Shown here in pieces: positions 14,680-24,000 of a DNA stretch of 64,000 nt. This stretch comes from VAXT01 sp963794605. Lineage in GTDB: Bacteria > Actinomycetota > Thermoleophilia > Gaiellales > Gaiellaceae. The stretch is taken from the NCBI GenBank assembly GCA_963794605.1, contig CAWCEN010000002.1, positions 1,454,043 through 1,518,042 of the forward strand, in the 5' to 3' direction. The notes under the pieces were generated by a model, which was not told the origin of the DNA, did not search any database, and was given only the letters and a program-made list of their open reading frames with translations. The first letter of the stretch is position 1, and each line of letters opens with the position of its first letter. The position numbers and the translations under genes were made by a program.

Positions 14680-14822
14680 GTTCCTCACTCCTTCCAAATG
14701 GGTCGTTCTTCGTGTGCTTCGAGTGTTCCCGAAGGCGCTTCAAGCGCGGGCTATGCCAAGGCAAAGCCTCGGTAAAACCTGAGCCGTGGGAAAAGCGGCT
14801 GCGGCTATACTGCGCGGCCGCT

Positions 14823-15011
14823 ATGGCAGTTCCGAAGCGCAGACAGACCAGCACCCGCCGCGACAAGCGGAGGGCGACGCATCGCCTGAAGGCCCCGCGG
14901 GTCAACGAGTGCCCCGTCTGCCATCAGCCGAAGCTGCCGCATCGCGTGTGCCCGACCTGCAAGACGTATCGCGGGCGCGAGGTCGAGCCGCTCCGAACGC
15001 CGGCTCCGTAA
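14823..15011 (+). CDS. rpmF: 50S ribosomal protein L32
   Basis: 62 aa (MAVPKRRQTSTRRDKRRATH), the full length for L32. The C-terminal zinc ribbon CPVC...CPTC is intact, so this is the zinc-binding (C+) form. TATACT (14806-14811) ends 11 nt before the ATG. It is followed after 4 nt by plsX, the widespread rpmF-plsX arrangement that links ribosome and phospholipid synthesis. Confidence 0.97.
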   Translation: MAVPKRRQTSTRRDKRRATHRLKAPRVNECPVCHQPKLPHRVCPTCKTYRGREVEPLRTPAP

Positions 15012-15015
15012 TCCC

Positions 15016-16032
15016 TTGACCGAGACCGTCCGCGTCGCTGTCGATGCCATGGGCGGGGACGAGGGGCCCGAGGAGATCGTCGCAGGTGCGCTCGAGGCAG
15101 CCTCGGACACCGTGATCCCCGTGCTCTACGGGCCGAAGGGCCTCGACACCCAGGGCCTCACGCTCGTAGAGGCGACAGAGTCGATAGAGATGCACGAGAA
15201 GCCCGTCGAGGCGGTGCGCGCAAAGACCCGCAGCTCGCTCGTCCTCGCTTGCCGTGCAGTCGGCAGTGGCGAGGCGGACGCGGTCGTTTCCGCCGGGAAC
15301 ACGGGCGCCACGCTCGCCGCGGGCCTGTTCCACATCCGTCGTCTGCCCGAGGTCGACCGGCCCGCGATCGCGGTCGTGATCCCGGCCCGCGACGGCCCCT
15401 CGTTGCTACTGGACTCTGGCGCAAATGCCGATGCCCGCGCCGAGCACCTGCTCCAGTTCGCCCAGATGGGCTCGATCTTCGCCCACGAGATGCTGGAGAT
15501 CCCGAATCCCGAGGTGCGGCTGCTGTCGATAGGCGAGGAGCCCGAGAAGGGCAACCAGCTGACGCTCGAGGCTCACGCGCTGCTCGTGGAGAGCGACCTC
15601 AACTTCGGCGGCAACGTCGAGAGCCGGCACATCCTCCGCAAGGCCGCCGACGTCGTCGTCTGCGACGGGTTCACCGGCAACGTCTGCCTCAAGCTGCTCG
15701 AAGGCACGATCACAACGATCCTCGAAGGCATCCGCGACGAGATCCGCTCCTCGACGCGCGGCAAGGTCGGGGGCCTCCTGATCAGGCCCGCGGCGCGGCA
15801 CCTGCGGGAGCGGCTCGACCCCGACATGTACGGCGGCGCCTACCTCCTCGGCCTGCGTGGACTGGCCGTGATCGCCCACGGCGGGTCATCGCCAACCGCG
15901 ATCGCGAACGCGATCCGCCTGGCTGCGCGAGGAGTCGAGCATCGTGTCGTCGAACGACTTGCTGAGAGGCTTCGTGGGACCGTGTTAGCATCGGCGCGCT
16001 CTAAGACCCCTACTACCCAACAAGCGAGGTGA
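15016..16032 (+). CDS. plsX: Phosphate acyltransferase PlsX
   Basis: 338 aa from TTG 15016. Conserved PlsX features include VAVDAMGGDEGP at the N-terminus, VSAGNTGATLAAG, and DGFTGNVCLKLLEG. The enzyme converts acyl-ACP to acyl-phosphate in phosphatidic acid synthesis and acts peripherally at the membrane. It lies between rpmF and acpP, one nt before the acpP ATG region, and the three are probably one operon. Confidence 0.96.
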   Translation: MTETVRVAVDAMGGDEGPEEIVAGALEAASDTVIPVLYGPKGLDTQGLTLVEATESIEMHEKPVEAVRAKTRSSLVLACRAVGSGEADAVVSAGNTGATLAAGLFHIRRLPEVDRPAIAVVIPARDGPSLLLDSGANADARAEHLLQFAQMGSIFAHEMLEIPNPEVRLLSIGEEPEKGNQLTLEAHALLVESDLNFGGNVESRHILRKAADVVVCDGFTGNVCLKLLEGTITTILEGIRDEIRSSTRGKVGGLLIRPAARHLRERLDPDMYGGAYLLGLRGLAVIAHGGSSPTAIANAIRLAARGVEHRVVERLAERLRGTVLASARSKTPTTQQAR

Positions 16033-16033
16033 A

Positions 16034-16279
16034 ATGGCCGCTACGCGCGAGGAAGTGTATGAGCGTGTGAAGGAAGTCCTGAGCGAACAGCTCGGCGTCG
16101 ACGAGAACGAGATCACCGAGGAAGCATCGTTCCAGGAGGACCTCGAAGCGGACTCCCTCGACCTCGTCGAGCTGATCATGGAGCTCGAGGACCAGTTCGG
16201 GATCAAGATCTCGGACGAGGACGCGCAGAAGATCCAGACCGTCGGTCAGGCCGTCGACTACGTCACGTCGCACCAGTAA
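16034..16279 (+). CDS. acpP: Acyl carrier protein
   Basis: 81 aa. The phosphopantetheine attachment serine lies in the standard motif DLEADSLDLVELIM (about S39). The protein is acidic and helical as expected. It carries the growing chain in fatty-acid synthesis and donates acyl groups to PlsX. A GAGGTGA Shine-Dalgarno precedes the ATG at 16034. Confidence 0.97.
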   Translation: MAATREEVYERVKEVLSEQLGVDENEITEEASFQEDLEADSLDLVELIMELEDQFGIKISDEDAQKIQTVGQAVDYVTSHQ

Positions 16280-16298
16280 CGCAGATCTCCAGAGCCTG

Positions 16299-16967
16299 AT
16301 CGACGACCTGCCCGCCGAGCGGCTGGAGAACGTCTTCACCCATACCTCGTGGGCGCCGGACCGCGCCTCCTCGTATGAGCGACTCGAGTTCCTGGGGGAC
16401 AGCGTGCTCGAGCTGGCCGTTGCTCGCGAGCTGTACGAGCGCTACCCGGACTTCTCCGAGGGGCAGCTCGCGAAGATCCGGTCGCACGTGGTGTCGCGGG
16501 CCAGCTGCGCCGTCGTTGCCCGCGAGCTCCAGCTCGGCGAGCGCATGTCGAAGCGCGCCGTCTCGGTGCCCCAGGAGGAGCTCGAGCGGCTCTCGGTCAA
16601 CCGCAACGTGCTCGCCGCGTTACTCGAGGCCGCGCTCGGCGCGGTGTTCCTCGAGTACGGCTTCGAGCGGATCGAGGACGCAGTCGTCGGGGCGTTCGTG
16701 GGACGGATCGAGTACGCGCTCACGACCTACGTCGACCACAAGACCGAGCTGCAGGAGGCGCTCGCCCGGCTCGGGCGCTCGGTGACGTACACGGTGCTCG
16801 ACGTCGCCGGCCCGCCGCACGACCGCACGTTCACCTGCGCGGCCGTGATCGACGGCGAGCAAGCCGGTGTCGGGACCGGACCCTCGAAGAAGGCCGCCGA
16901 GCAGGAGGCGGCCCGGGAGGCCCTCGCGAGCCTGGGCTCCGACATCCAGCCGCCGCTGACGTCCTAG
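16299..16967 (+). CDS. rnc: Ribonuclease III, non-canonical start
   Basis: 222 aa if read from ATC 16299. The RNase III signature ERLEFLGDSVL, the second catalytic-helix region (LLEAALGAVFLEYG) and a C-terminal double-stranded RNA-binding domain (KTELQEALARLGRSVTYTVL ... GTGPSKKAAEQEAA) are present. It cleaves double-stranded RNA, including rRNA precursors. The frame is open from about 16278, but no ATG, GTG or TTG occurs before GTG 16404, which lies inside the signature and would remove essential residues. In-frame candidates are CTG 16296 and ATC 16299; choosing ATC follows the recG and corA pattern. Confidence 0.93.
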   Translation: MDDLPAERLENVFTHTSWAPDRASSYERLEFLGDSVLELAVARELYERYPDFSEGQLAKIRSHVVSRASCAVVARELQLGERMSKRAVSVPQEELERLSVNRNVLAALLEAALGAVFLEYGFERIEDAVVGAFVGRIEYALTTYVDHKTELQEALARLGRSVTYTVLDVAGPPHDRTFTCAAVIDGEQAGVGTGPSKKAAEQEAAREALASLGSDIQPPLTS

Positions 16968-16990
16968 GACCTGTTCAGACTTTCTGCCGC

Positions 16991-19471
16991 GTGCACCTAC
17001 GAGCCATCAAGCTGCGCGGGTTCAAGTCGTTCCCCGAGCCGGTCGAGGTTCGCCTCGAGCGCGGGGTCGCTGTGGTGGTCGGGCCGAACGGCTCCGGGAA
17101 GTCGAACATCTCGGATGCGCTGCTCTGGGCCGCGGGAAGCCTTGCGCCGAGCGAGCTGCGGGCTGAGAAGCCGGACGACGTGCTGTTCGCGGGCGGCAAG
17201 GATCGGGCGCCGGCCGACTACTGCGAGGTCGAGCTCCTGTTCGACAACGAGGACGGCGCGTTGGCGGAGCTGCCGTTCGCCGAGGTTTCGTTCATGCGGC
17301 GGCTGCACCGCGGCGGGGAGGGGCAGTACCTCGTCAACCGCTCGCCGGTGCGCCGAACCGACCTCGTCGAGCTGCTCGCGGATGTCGGGCTGGGCGGGCA
17401 AATGGGCTCGATCATCAGTCAGGGCCGGGTCGAGGAGATCCTCGGCTCGAAGCCCGAGGAGCGGCGGCAGCTCGTCGAGGAAGCGGCCGGGCTGGGACGC
17501 TTCAAGCGGCGGCGGCACCGCGCGGAGCTGAAGCTCGCGCGGGTCGCGGTCGACGTCGAGCGGGCGCGTGATCTCGAGGCCGAGGTCAAGAAGCGGCTGC
17601 GGCCGCTGGCGCTCCAGGCGACCGCTGCGGAGCGGGCGGAGAAGCTGCGCGGCGAGATCGGCGCCGTCCGGGCGCGGATCGCGCAGCTCGAGCTGGCCGG
17701 GGTCGAGGAGCGGCGCTCCTCGGCCCAGGAGCGCCGCGAGGCTGCAACACTCGCGCGCAACCGCACCGCGAAGGAGCTGGAGGCGCTGCTCGTAGAGCGC
17801 GATCGGGTCGAAGGCGAGCTCGTCGGCGCGGCGGGCGGCCGCGAGGAAGCGACGGCGGCGCGGTACCGGCTGAAGAGCGCTGCCGAGCGGCTCGAGCATC
17901 GGCGTGAGAGCGCGCAGGCGCTGGCCGGACGGCTGCGCGCCGATCCACCGCCCGTGCGGTCTGCGGCGCGGGAGCGGCTGCTGGAGGAGGCTCGGCTCGG
18001 GCGCGAGCGTCTTGGTGCGCTCGAACGCGCGCTCGCGGAGCTCGAGGGCCTGCCGCCTGCCGCGCGCGCCCTCGCGGAGCGTGGACAGAAGCTCGTCCTC
18101 TCGTCGCTCGAAGTCGGCCAGGGAGACGAGCGGGCCGTCGCCGCTGCGCTGGGCTGGCGCGCCGCGGCGATCGTCGCGGGCGACGCTCAGACGGCGCTCG
18201 ACTATCTCGAACAGGCGCGCGCGGCCGGGCTCGGGAACCTCGGTGTCGTCATCGGCGGCGCTAGGCCGGAGGCGCCGATCGTCGAGAAGGACGACCTTCT
18301 CCGGGCGACCGAGCTCTCGGTCACACGTGAAGGGTTCGCGTTCGACCCGGCGCGCGGCGAGCTCTGGTACGCGGGCGAGGCGGCCGAGGCCGTTCTGCTC
18401 GAGCTCGAGGCGCGGCGCCGCGCGCTCGAGGCCGAGATTGCGGAGCTGGACGCTGCGGCCGAGCGCGCGACTACGCAGGCGCCGGCCACGGATCCGCGTC
18501 CGGCTGAGCTCGCCGAGCGGCTGACCGCGGTCCTGGTCGAGTGCGTGCAGCTCGCTGCCCGCTTCGAGCCGAGCCTCGACGCACGCGCCGACGCGCGTGG
18601 ACAACGCGCACTGGCGCTCGGCGAAGAGCTCCGTGAGCTCGGCGCGAAGGAGGCTGAGCTGAGGCGCGCCGCCTCCGAGGCGGGCGAGCGTTCGTCGGGA
18701 ATCGAGGTCGAGCTTGCCACGCTCGCTGCGGAGGCGAAGGAGATCGAGCGCCGCATGCGCGAAGCGGGCGCGAAACCCGCTGAGGGCGACGACCGCGACG
18801 AGCTCGCAGACAAGCTGGAGCGGCTCGAGCGGCGCCGCGAAGCGCTCGGCAGTGTCAACCCGCTCGCCAAGGAAGAGTACGAGCGCGAGAAGGAGCGCCT
18901 GGACGAGCTAGGCGTCCAGCGCGCCGACCTCGAAGCGAGCCTGAAGGAGCTCGAAACGCTGCGGGACGAGCTTGGGGACACGGTCGAGCGCCGCTTCGAG
19001 GAGACGTTCGCCGCGGTCCGCGATCACTTCCAGGAGGTGGCCGCGACGCTGTTCCCCGGTGGCGAGGGTCGCCTGCGCCTGACCGAGCCCGAGCTCGAGG
19101 GCGAGGACGAGGACACCGAGCCGGGCATCGAGATCGAGCTCCGCCCCGCCGGCAAGAAGGTCACGCGCCTCTCGCTTCTCTCCGGCGGCGAGAAGGCGCT
19201 GGGCGCGATTTCGTTCCTGTTCGCGCTCTTCCTCGCCCGGCCGCATCCGTTCTACCTCCTCGACGAGGTGGAGGCCGCACTCGACGACGCGAACATCGGC
19301 CGCTTCGTCGCGCTCCTGCGCCGCTACTCCGACGAGGCGCAGTTCATCGTCATCACGCACCAGAAGAAGACGATGGAGGCCGCCGACATCCTCTACGGCG
19401 TGACGATGGGCGCCGACGGGGTCTCGGAAATCGTGTCACGCCGCCTTCCGCGCGAAGCCGTCGCCGCGTAG
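16991..19471 (+). CDS. smc: Chromosome segregation ATPase SMC, short-armed
   Basis: 826 aa, well below the usual ~1150-1200. Walker A GPNGSGKSN is at residues 31-39, and a hinge-like domain lies at about 345-425 (AVAAALGWRAAAIVAGDA ... GLGNLGVVIGG). The ABC signature LLSGGEKAL is at about 727 and Walker B PFYLLDEVEAALDD at about 755. Both ATPase halves and the hinge are present; the missing length is in the two coiled-coil arms (about 180-220 residues each instead of 300 or more). It starts at GTG 16991 after rnc, and ftsY follows 12 nt later. No ScpA or ScpB partner is in the window. Confidence 0.94.
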   Translation: MHLRAIKLRGFKSFPEPVEVRLERGVAVVVGPNGSGKSNISDALLWAAGSLAPSELRAEKPDDVLFAGGKDRAPADYCEVELLFDNEDGALAELPFAEVSFMRRLHRGGEGQYLVNRSPVRRTDLVELLADVGLGGQMGSIISQGRVEEILGSKPEERRQLVEEAAGLGRFKRRRHRAELKLARVAVDVERARDLEAEVKKRLRPLALQATAAERAEKLRGEIGAVRARIAQLELAGVEERRSSAQERREAATLARNRTAKELEALLVERDRVEGELVGAAGGREEATAARYRLKSAAERLEHRRESAQALAGRLRADPPPVRSAARERLLEEARLGRERLGALERALAELEGLPPAARALAERGQKLVLSSLEVGQGDERAVAAALGWRAAAIVAGDAQTALDYLEQARAAGLGNLGVVIGGARPEAPIVEKDDLLRATELSVTREGFAFDPARGELWYAGEAAEAVLLELEARRRALEAEIAELDAAAERATTQAPATDPRPAELAERLTAVLVECVQLAARFEPSLDARADARGQRALALGEELRELGAKEAELRRAASEAGERSSGIEVELATLAAEAKEIERRMREAGAKPAEGDDRDELADKLERLERRREALGSVNPLAKEEYEREKERLDELGVQRADLEASLKELETLRDELGDTVERRFEETFAAVRDHFQEVAATLFPGGEGRLRLTEPELEGEDEDTEPGIEIELRPAGKKVTRLSLLSGGEKALGAISFLFALFLARPHPFYLLDEVEAALDDANIGRFVALLRRYSDEAQFIVITHQKKTMEAADILYGVTMGADGVSEIVSRRLPREAVAA

Positions 19472-19483
19472 CCTCTCGTCGCG

Positions 19484-20428
19484 ATGACGACCTGGAGCGC
19501 CCTGCTCGGGGACGAAGAGCGCGTCGAGGAACAGGCCGCGGAATCCGGCTTCTTCGGACGCCTGCGCGACTCGCTGGGCAAGAGCCGTCGCGCGCTGACC
19601 GGCCAACTCGCGGCCGCGGCCTTCGACCCGGCCGACGACGAAGCCTGGGAGCGGCTCGAGGAGGCGCTGATCGCGGCCGACGTCGGGGTTCCCGCCACGG
19701 CCGAGCTCGTCCAACGGCTCGAGGCGCGCGGCGTCGCGGGCGATCTCATCGAGCCTCTCGTCGAGGAGGCGTCGTCGATGCTGGGCGAGCCGGGGACGCT
19801 CTCAGTCCGTGAGCGGCCCAGCGTCCTGCTCGTCGTCGGGGTCAACGGCACCGGGAAGACGACCACGATCGGGAAGCTCGCGTACCACCTGAACGACCAC
19901 GGGCGCTCGGTGATCGTCGCCGCCGCGGACACGTTCCGCGCCGCGGCCGAGGAACAGCTCGAGATCTGGGCGAGGCGAGCCGAGGCGGACTTCGTCGGTT
20001 CCGAGCGTGGGGGAGACCCGGCGGCGGTCGCCTACGACGCGATCGGTGCTGCGACGGCCCGCGGCCGGGACGTCGTCGTCGTCGACACCGCCGGCCGGCT
20101 GCACACGCAGACCAACCTGATGGAGGAGCTCGCGAAGATTCGTCGCGTGATCGAAGGCCGCCTCGAGGGCGCGCCGCACGAGACGCTCCTCGTCGTCGAC
20201 GCGACCACCGGCCAGAACGGCGTCCGCCAGGCGCAGCTCTTCGGCGAGGCGGTCGACGTGAGCGGGGTCGCGCTCACGAAGCTCGACGGCTCTGCGAAAG
20301 GCGGAGTCGCGCTCGCGATCGCGCACGAGCTCGGCCTTCCCGTCAAGCTCGTGGGCGTGGGCGAGGGGATCGAAGACCTAAGGCCATTCAATCCCCGCGA
20401 GTTCGCCCAGGCGCTACTGGCCGACTAG
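19484..20428 (+). CDS. ftsY: Signal recognition particle receptor FtsY
   Basis: 314 aa with a short acidic A region, an N domain (about 25-95) and a complete GTPase G domain: GVNGTGKTTTIGKLA (P-loop), DTFRAAAEEQL, DTAGRLHTQTNLMEEL and TKLDGSAKGG. It receives SRP-ribosome complexes at the membrane; its partner Ffh is at 24205-25542. The stop overlaps the convergent dodecin gene by 4 nt. Confidence 0.97.
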   Translation: MTTWSALLGDEERVEEQAAESGFFGRLRDSLGKSRRALTGQLAAAAFDPADDEAWERLEEALIAADVGVPATAELVQRLEARGVAGDLIEPLVEEASSMLGEPGTLSVRERPSVLLVVGVNGTGKTTTIGKLAYHLNDHGRSVIVAAADTFRAAAEEQLEIWARRAEADFVGSERGGDPAAVAYDAIGAATARGRDVVVVDTAGRLHTQTNLMEELAKIRRVIEGRLEGAPHETLLVVDATTGQNGVRQAQLFGEAVDVSGVALTKLDGSAKGGVALAIAHELGLPVKLVGVGEGIEDLRPFNPREFAQALLAD

Positions 20429-20631
20429 CCCTCGACGCCGAACGCGATGTCGACCGTCGTTCGGTACTCGCTGATCCGGCCGTCCTCGACCTCCGCGCTC
20501 ATCGAGATGACGTGTGCGCCGCGGATCCCGCGCAGCGTCTTCGCCGCCTCCTGAACCGCTGCGTCGCCGGCCTTCGCCCAGCTCTCGGGTGACGATCCGA
20601 TGATCCTGACGACCTTTGCAACAGCTGCCAT
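20425..20631 (-). CDS. Dodecin family flavin-binding protein
   Basis: 68 aa, the normal dodecin length, with the family pattern KVVRIIGSSPESWAKAGDAA and a later TVDIAFGVEG strand. Dodecins form hollow dodecamers that store or buffer flavins. A GAAGGGAGC Shine-Dalgarno precedes ATG 20631. Two more small genes lie directly upstream on the same strand (20798-20995 and 20667-20798), so this is the last gene of a likely three-gene mini-operon. Confidence 0.92.
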   Translation of the reverse strand: MAAVAKVVRIIGSSPESWAKAGDAAVQEAAKTLRGIRGAHVISMSAEVEDGRISEYRTTVDIAFGVEG

Positions 20632-20666
20632 CTCCGCTCCCTTCGTCGCTTGTCGGGCGGCGGAGT

Positions 20667-20798
20667 CTAAACGTCGATCGGCGGCGTCTCCGGACCGGTC
20701 GGCGGCTCGTCCGGAACGGGTAGCTCCGGATCCGGCGGCTCCGGCTGCGGAGGCGGTTCGGGCTGCGGCGGTGGGGTCGGTTGCTCCAGCCCGCTCAC
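20667..20798 (-). CDS. Very small Pro/Glu-rich peptide (43 aa)
   Basis: GTG 20798 overlaps the stop of the upstream gene (TAGTG), and the frame runs 43 codons to TAG 20667. The product is built of P-E-P and P-Q-P steps (QPTPPPQPEPPPQPEPPDPE, then more), with a net negative charge and no hydrophobic segment. Such sequence forms extended polyproline-type rods. The stop/start overlap and its place between two genes with good Shine-Dalgarno motifs support real translation. No homologue comes to mind. Confidence 0.55.
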   Translation of the reverse strand: MSGLEQPTPPPQPEPPPQPEPPDPELPVPDEPPTGPETPPIDV

Positions 20799-20995
20799 TA
20801 ACCGCCTGGACCGACGATCACGATGTAGTCGCGGACCGGGTTCTCGACCGTGACGAACAGCTGGAGGACTTGCAGCTCGATCGTCTCGCCTTCCTCCGGC
20901 CTTCCGTACAGGCGCTCGTAGTCTTCGACCGCTTCCTTCGTCGCGGCGCTGAACCCAAGCTTCGACTCTCCTCTGCCAGTCCTGTCCTCCGGCAT
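20798..20995 (-). CDS. Small conserved hypothetical protein (65 aa)
   Basis: Starts at ATG 20995 behind a clear GAAAGGAGC Shine-Dalgarno. It contains a charged N-terminus, a helix (FSAATKEAVEDYERLYG) and a strand-rich end (IELQVLQLFVTVENPVRDYI). The helix-then-strands layout and the neighbouring dodecin suggest a small flavin- or dodecin-associated protein, but that is only inference. Its stop overlaps the GTG of the 43-aa gene. Confidence 0.65.
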   Translation of the reverse strand: MPEDRTGRGESKLGFSAATKEAVEDYERLYGRPEEGETIELQVLQLFVTVENPVRDYIVIVGPGG

Positions 20996-21029
20996 TTCCG
21001 CTCCTTTCGTCGATGCAGCTCCCAGGATC

Positions 21030-24000
21030 CTACGACGCCGTGGGGGACTGGGCCAACAGTCGTGCTGCGGCTGCGACGTTTCCCTTCCGCTCGTACAGCT
21101 CGCGTGCCTCGGCGAGGAGCGACGACTGCTCGTCTCCCGGCCCGATCACCTGGGCGACGCACGCGAGCGCGCGTGCCTGGAGATCGGGCCAGTCCGTCTC
21201 GCGGGCACGGGTGAGCGCGTCTCTCGCGAGCTCGTCGCCCGCGCTTGGATCCTGCTCCGCGAATGCGCGAGCTCGTGCCATCCGCCAGAGCACCTGCACG
21301 ACGGCATCGCTCCCCGGCGCGTGCTGCTCGGCGAACCCCGAAATCTCGACCGCCTCCGCGCTCCTTCCGGCGACGCTGAGCGCGTCGGCGAAGAACCCGG
21401 CGATCGTCGCGGTGGCACTCATCGCACCCATCTCGCGCACGGTGTCGTAGGACCAGCGCAGGATCGAGACCGCCTCCTCCGGTTGGTCCGCCAACTGCTC
21501 GATCTCGGCGGCGATCAGGGCTGCGACCGTCACGACCCGGAAGCGGCGACCCAGTTCTTCGTGGATCGAGCGGGCCTGCGAGTACATTTTCCGGGCCTCG
21601 TCGAAGTCGCCCTGCATCGCGCGCAGGCCCGCGAGAACGGTGCTGACAGAGGCCTCGAGGAGCCGGTCATCGGCCTGCTCCGCGAGATACCGCTCGCAGC
21701 GCGCGAGTGCCTCGGGCACGGGTGTTCGACCGTAGTACAGCGCCTGCGCGTGGAAGAACATCATCGCCCCGACCTCGGTCGTGTCTCCGGCGCGTCGCGC
21801 ATGCTCGAGCGCTTGCTCGAGCGCCTCGGCACGCGCGCCCCACAGGCCGGCGTTGACGGCGGGCTCACTCTTGAGCAACCACGCCTTGGCGAGCCCTTCG
21901 TCATCGCCGAGCTCCTCGAGCAACGGGATCGTCCGGTCCGCGACCGACGAGTCATCGAGCGCGGAGCCCTCGGGCTGCGTGAACGTGCGGAAGAACTCCC
22001 GCTCGATCGTCGTGCGCAGCTCAAGCCGGCGGTCTTTGGCCGCGGTCGCGGCCTCCAGCGCTTCCGTCAGCGCCTCGTCTGCGTGCGCGAAGTCGCCGGT
22101 TCGCATGCGTGCCCGTCCGAGGTCGATGAGCAATGCGGGTCGCTCGGGGTGATCTCGCGGGAGCAGATCGACCGCCCGCGAGATGAGCTCAGCACCTGCA
22201 GAAACGTCGCCGCGGGACACGACCGCGCGGCGCCCGGCCGCGGCGAGGCGCTCACCCGCTCTGGCCGCGAGCTCGGACGAATCGACGCCGGGGCCGATCT
22301 CCGCGCGGTACGCGTGAGCCTGCTCGAGGTGATAGCCGATGATCTCGTCGAGCTCCACGGCGCGATCGCCCGCCGCCTCCTCGAGCCACGCGGCGAAGCG
22401 CTCGTGAAGCTGCGCCCTCGTTGTCTTCGGGATCTCGAGGTATGCCGCATCGCGGATCAGGATGTGCCGGAACCGGAAGCCGTCCTCGTCGGGGAAGATC
22501 GAAACCGCAGGCTCGATGAACTCCTTGCGAGTGAGCGTCATCAGGCCCGGTCCTGCGGCCTCGCGCTCTCGGGCAGGCGTCAGCTCGGTGATCGCCCCGC
22601 GCCAGAACTCCTTCCCGATCACGGACGCTCGCTCGATGACGGCCCGCTCCTCCGGCTCGAGGCGGTCGAGGCGGGCGGCGAGCAGGGCGTGGATCGTCGG
22701 CGGGATCGTGAGGTCGCTCGGTGCGGAGCCGTTCTCGGTCAGCATCGCGAGCATCTGCTCGACGAACAGCGGGTTGCCTTCAGAAGCCTCCGTGATCCGG
22801 GAGAACAGGTCGGCGCTCAGGTCTGTCTCGCCGCGCAGGAGCTCGAGGAGAGTCTCGGCTTCGGGCTCGGACAGCGGCTCGAGCACGATCGACGCGGCGT
22901 TCGGCACGGCCGCGAGCCAGCCCGGCGTCGACTCGAGCAGGTCGGGCCGCGCCATGCAGACGATCAGGATCGGCGCGTCGCGGATCCAGCCGAGCAGGTA
23001 CTCGATCAGGTCGAGGAAGGTCGCCTCTGCCCACTGGAGGTCGTCGAAGGCGATGACGAGCGGTCGCTCTCGTGCCAGGTGCTCGAGCAGCCGGCGCACC
23101 GCCCACATCGTCTCCTCGGGCGCGCTCGTGCTGCCGGCGATCCCGATCGCGCCGGAGACGCGGGCTGCGACCTTCTCCGCCTCCGGCTCGCCGTCGAGGA
23201 GCTTCTCGATCCCCTCACGGCTAACCTCGCCCGCCGCTCTCCGGACAAGGTCTCGGAGCGGCCAGTACGTGATTCCCTTCCCGTAGGGGAGGCAGCGTCC
23301 CGTCAAAACCGACGCTTCCTCCTCGACGCTCGTCAGGAGCTCCTTCACGAGCCGCGACTTTCCGATCCCGGCCGTCCCGATCACGCTGATCACGCGGCAC
23401 TCGCGCGTTGTGGCCGCCTCCTCGAACGCGGTGCCCAGCCGTTCCAGCTCCTGATCGCGGCCGACCATCGGCGCATCGGTCCGCCTCGCGAAGGCGGGCG
23501 CGCCGGAGAGGACGCCGAGCAGGCGCCATGCGCGGACGGGCTGCGACTTGCCCTTCAGCTCGAGCGGCTCAAGGGGTTCGACGAGCACCGCCTCGCGCAC
23601 GAGTTGGTACGTCGTATCGCCGATCAGGATCTCGCCGGGGCTCGCGGTTGCCTCGAGCCGCTGCGCAAGCGCCACCGCAGCTCCAGTTGCGAACGCCTGG
23701 CCTTCACCCGGGTCGCCGGCGACGACCTCGCCCGTGTTGATCCCGGTGCGGAGGCGGAGCTCCATGCCGTACTCCGCGCGCAGCTCCTCGTTCAGCTGGT
23801 GGAGCGACGCGCGCAGCTCGGTGACCGCCCGGACCGCCCGAAGCGCGTCGTCCTCGTGGACGATCGGAATCCCGAAGACCGCCATCACCGCATCGCCGAT
23901 GAACTTCTCGACCGTGCCGCCATGGTGCTCGAGGACGCGGCTGACCTCGATGAAGTACCGGGAGAGCATGCGGCGGTAGCTCTCGGCGTCGAGGCGCTCG

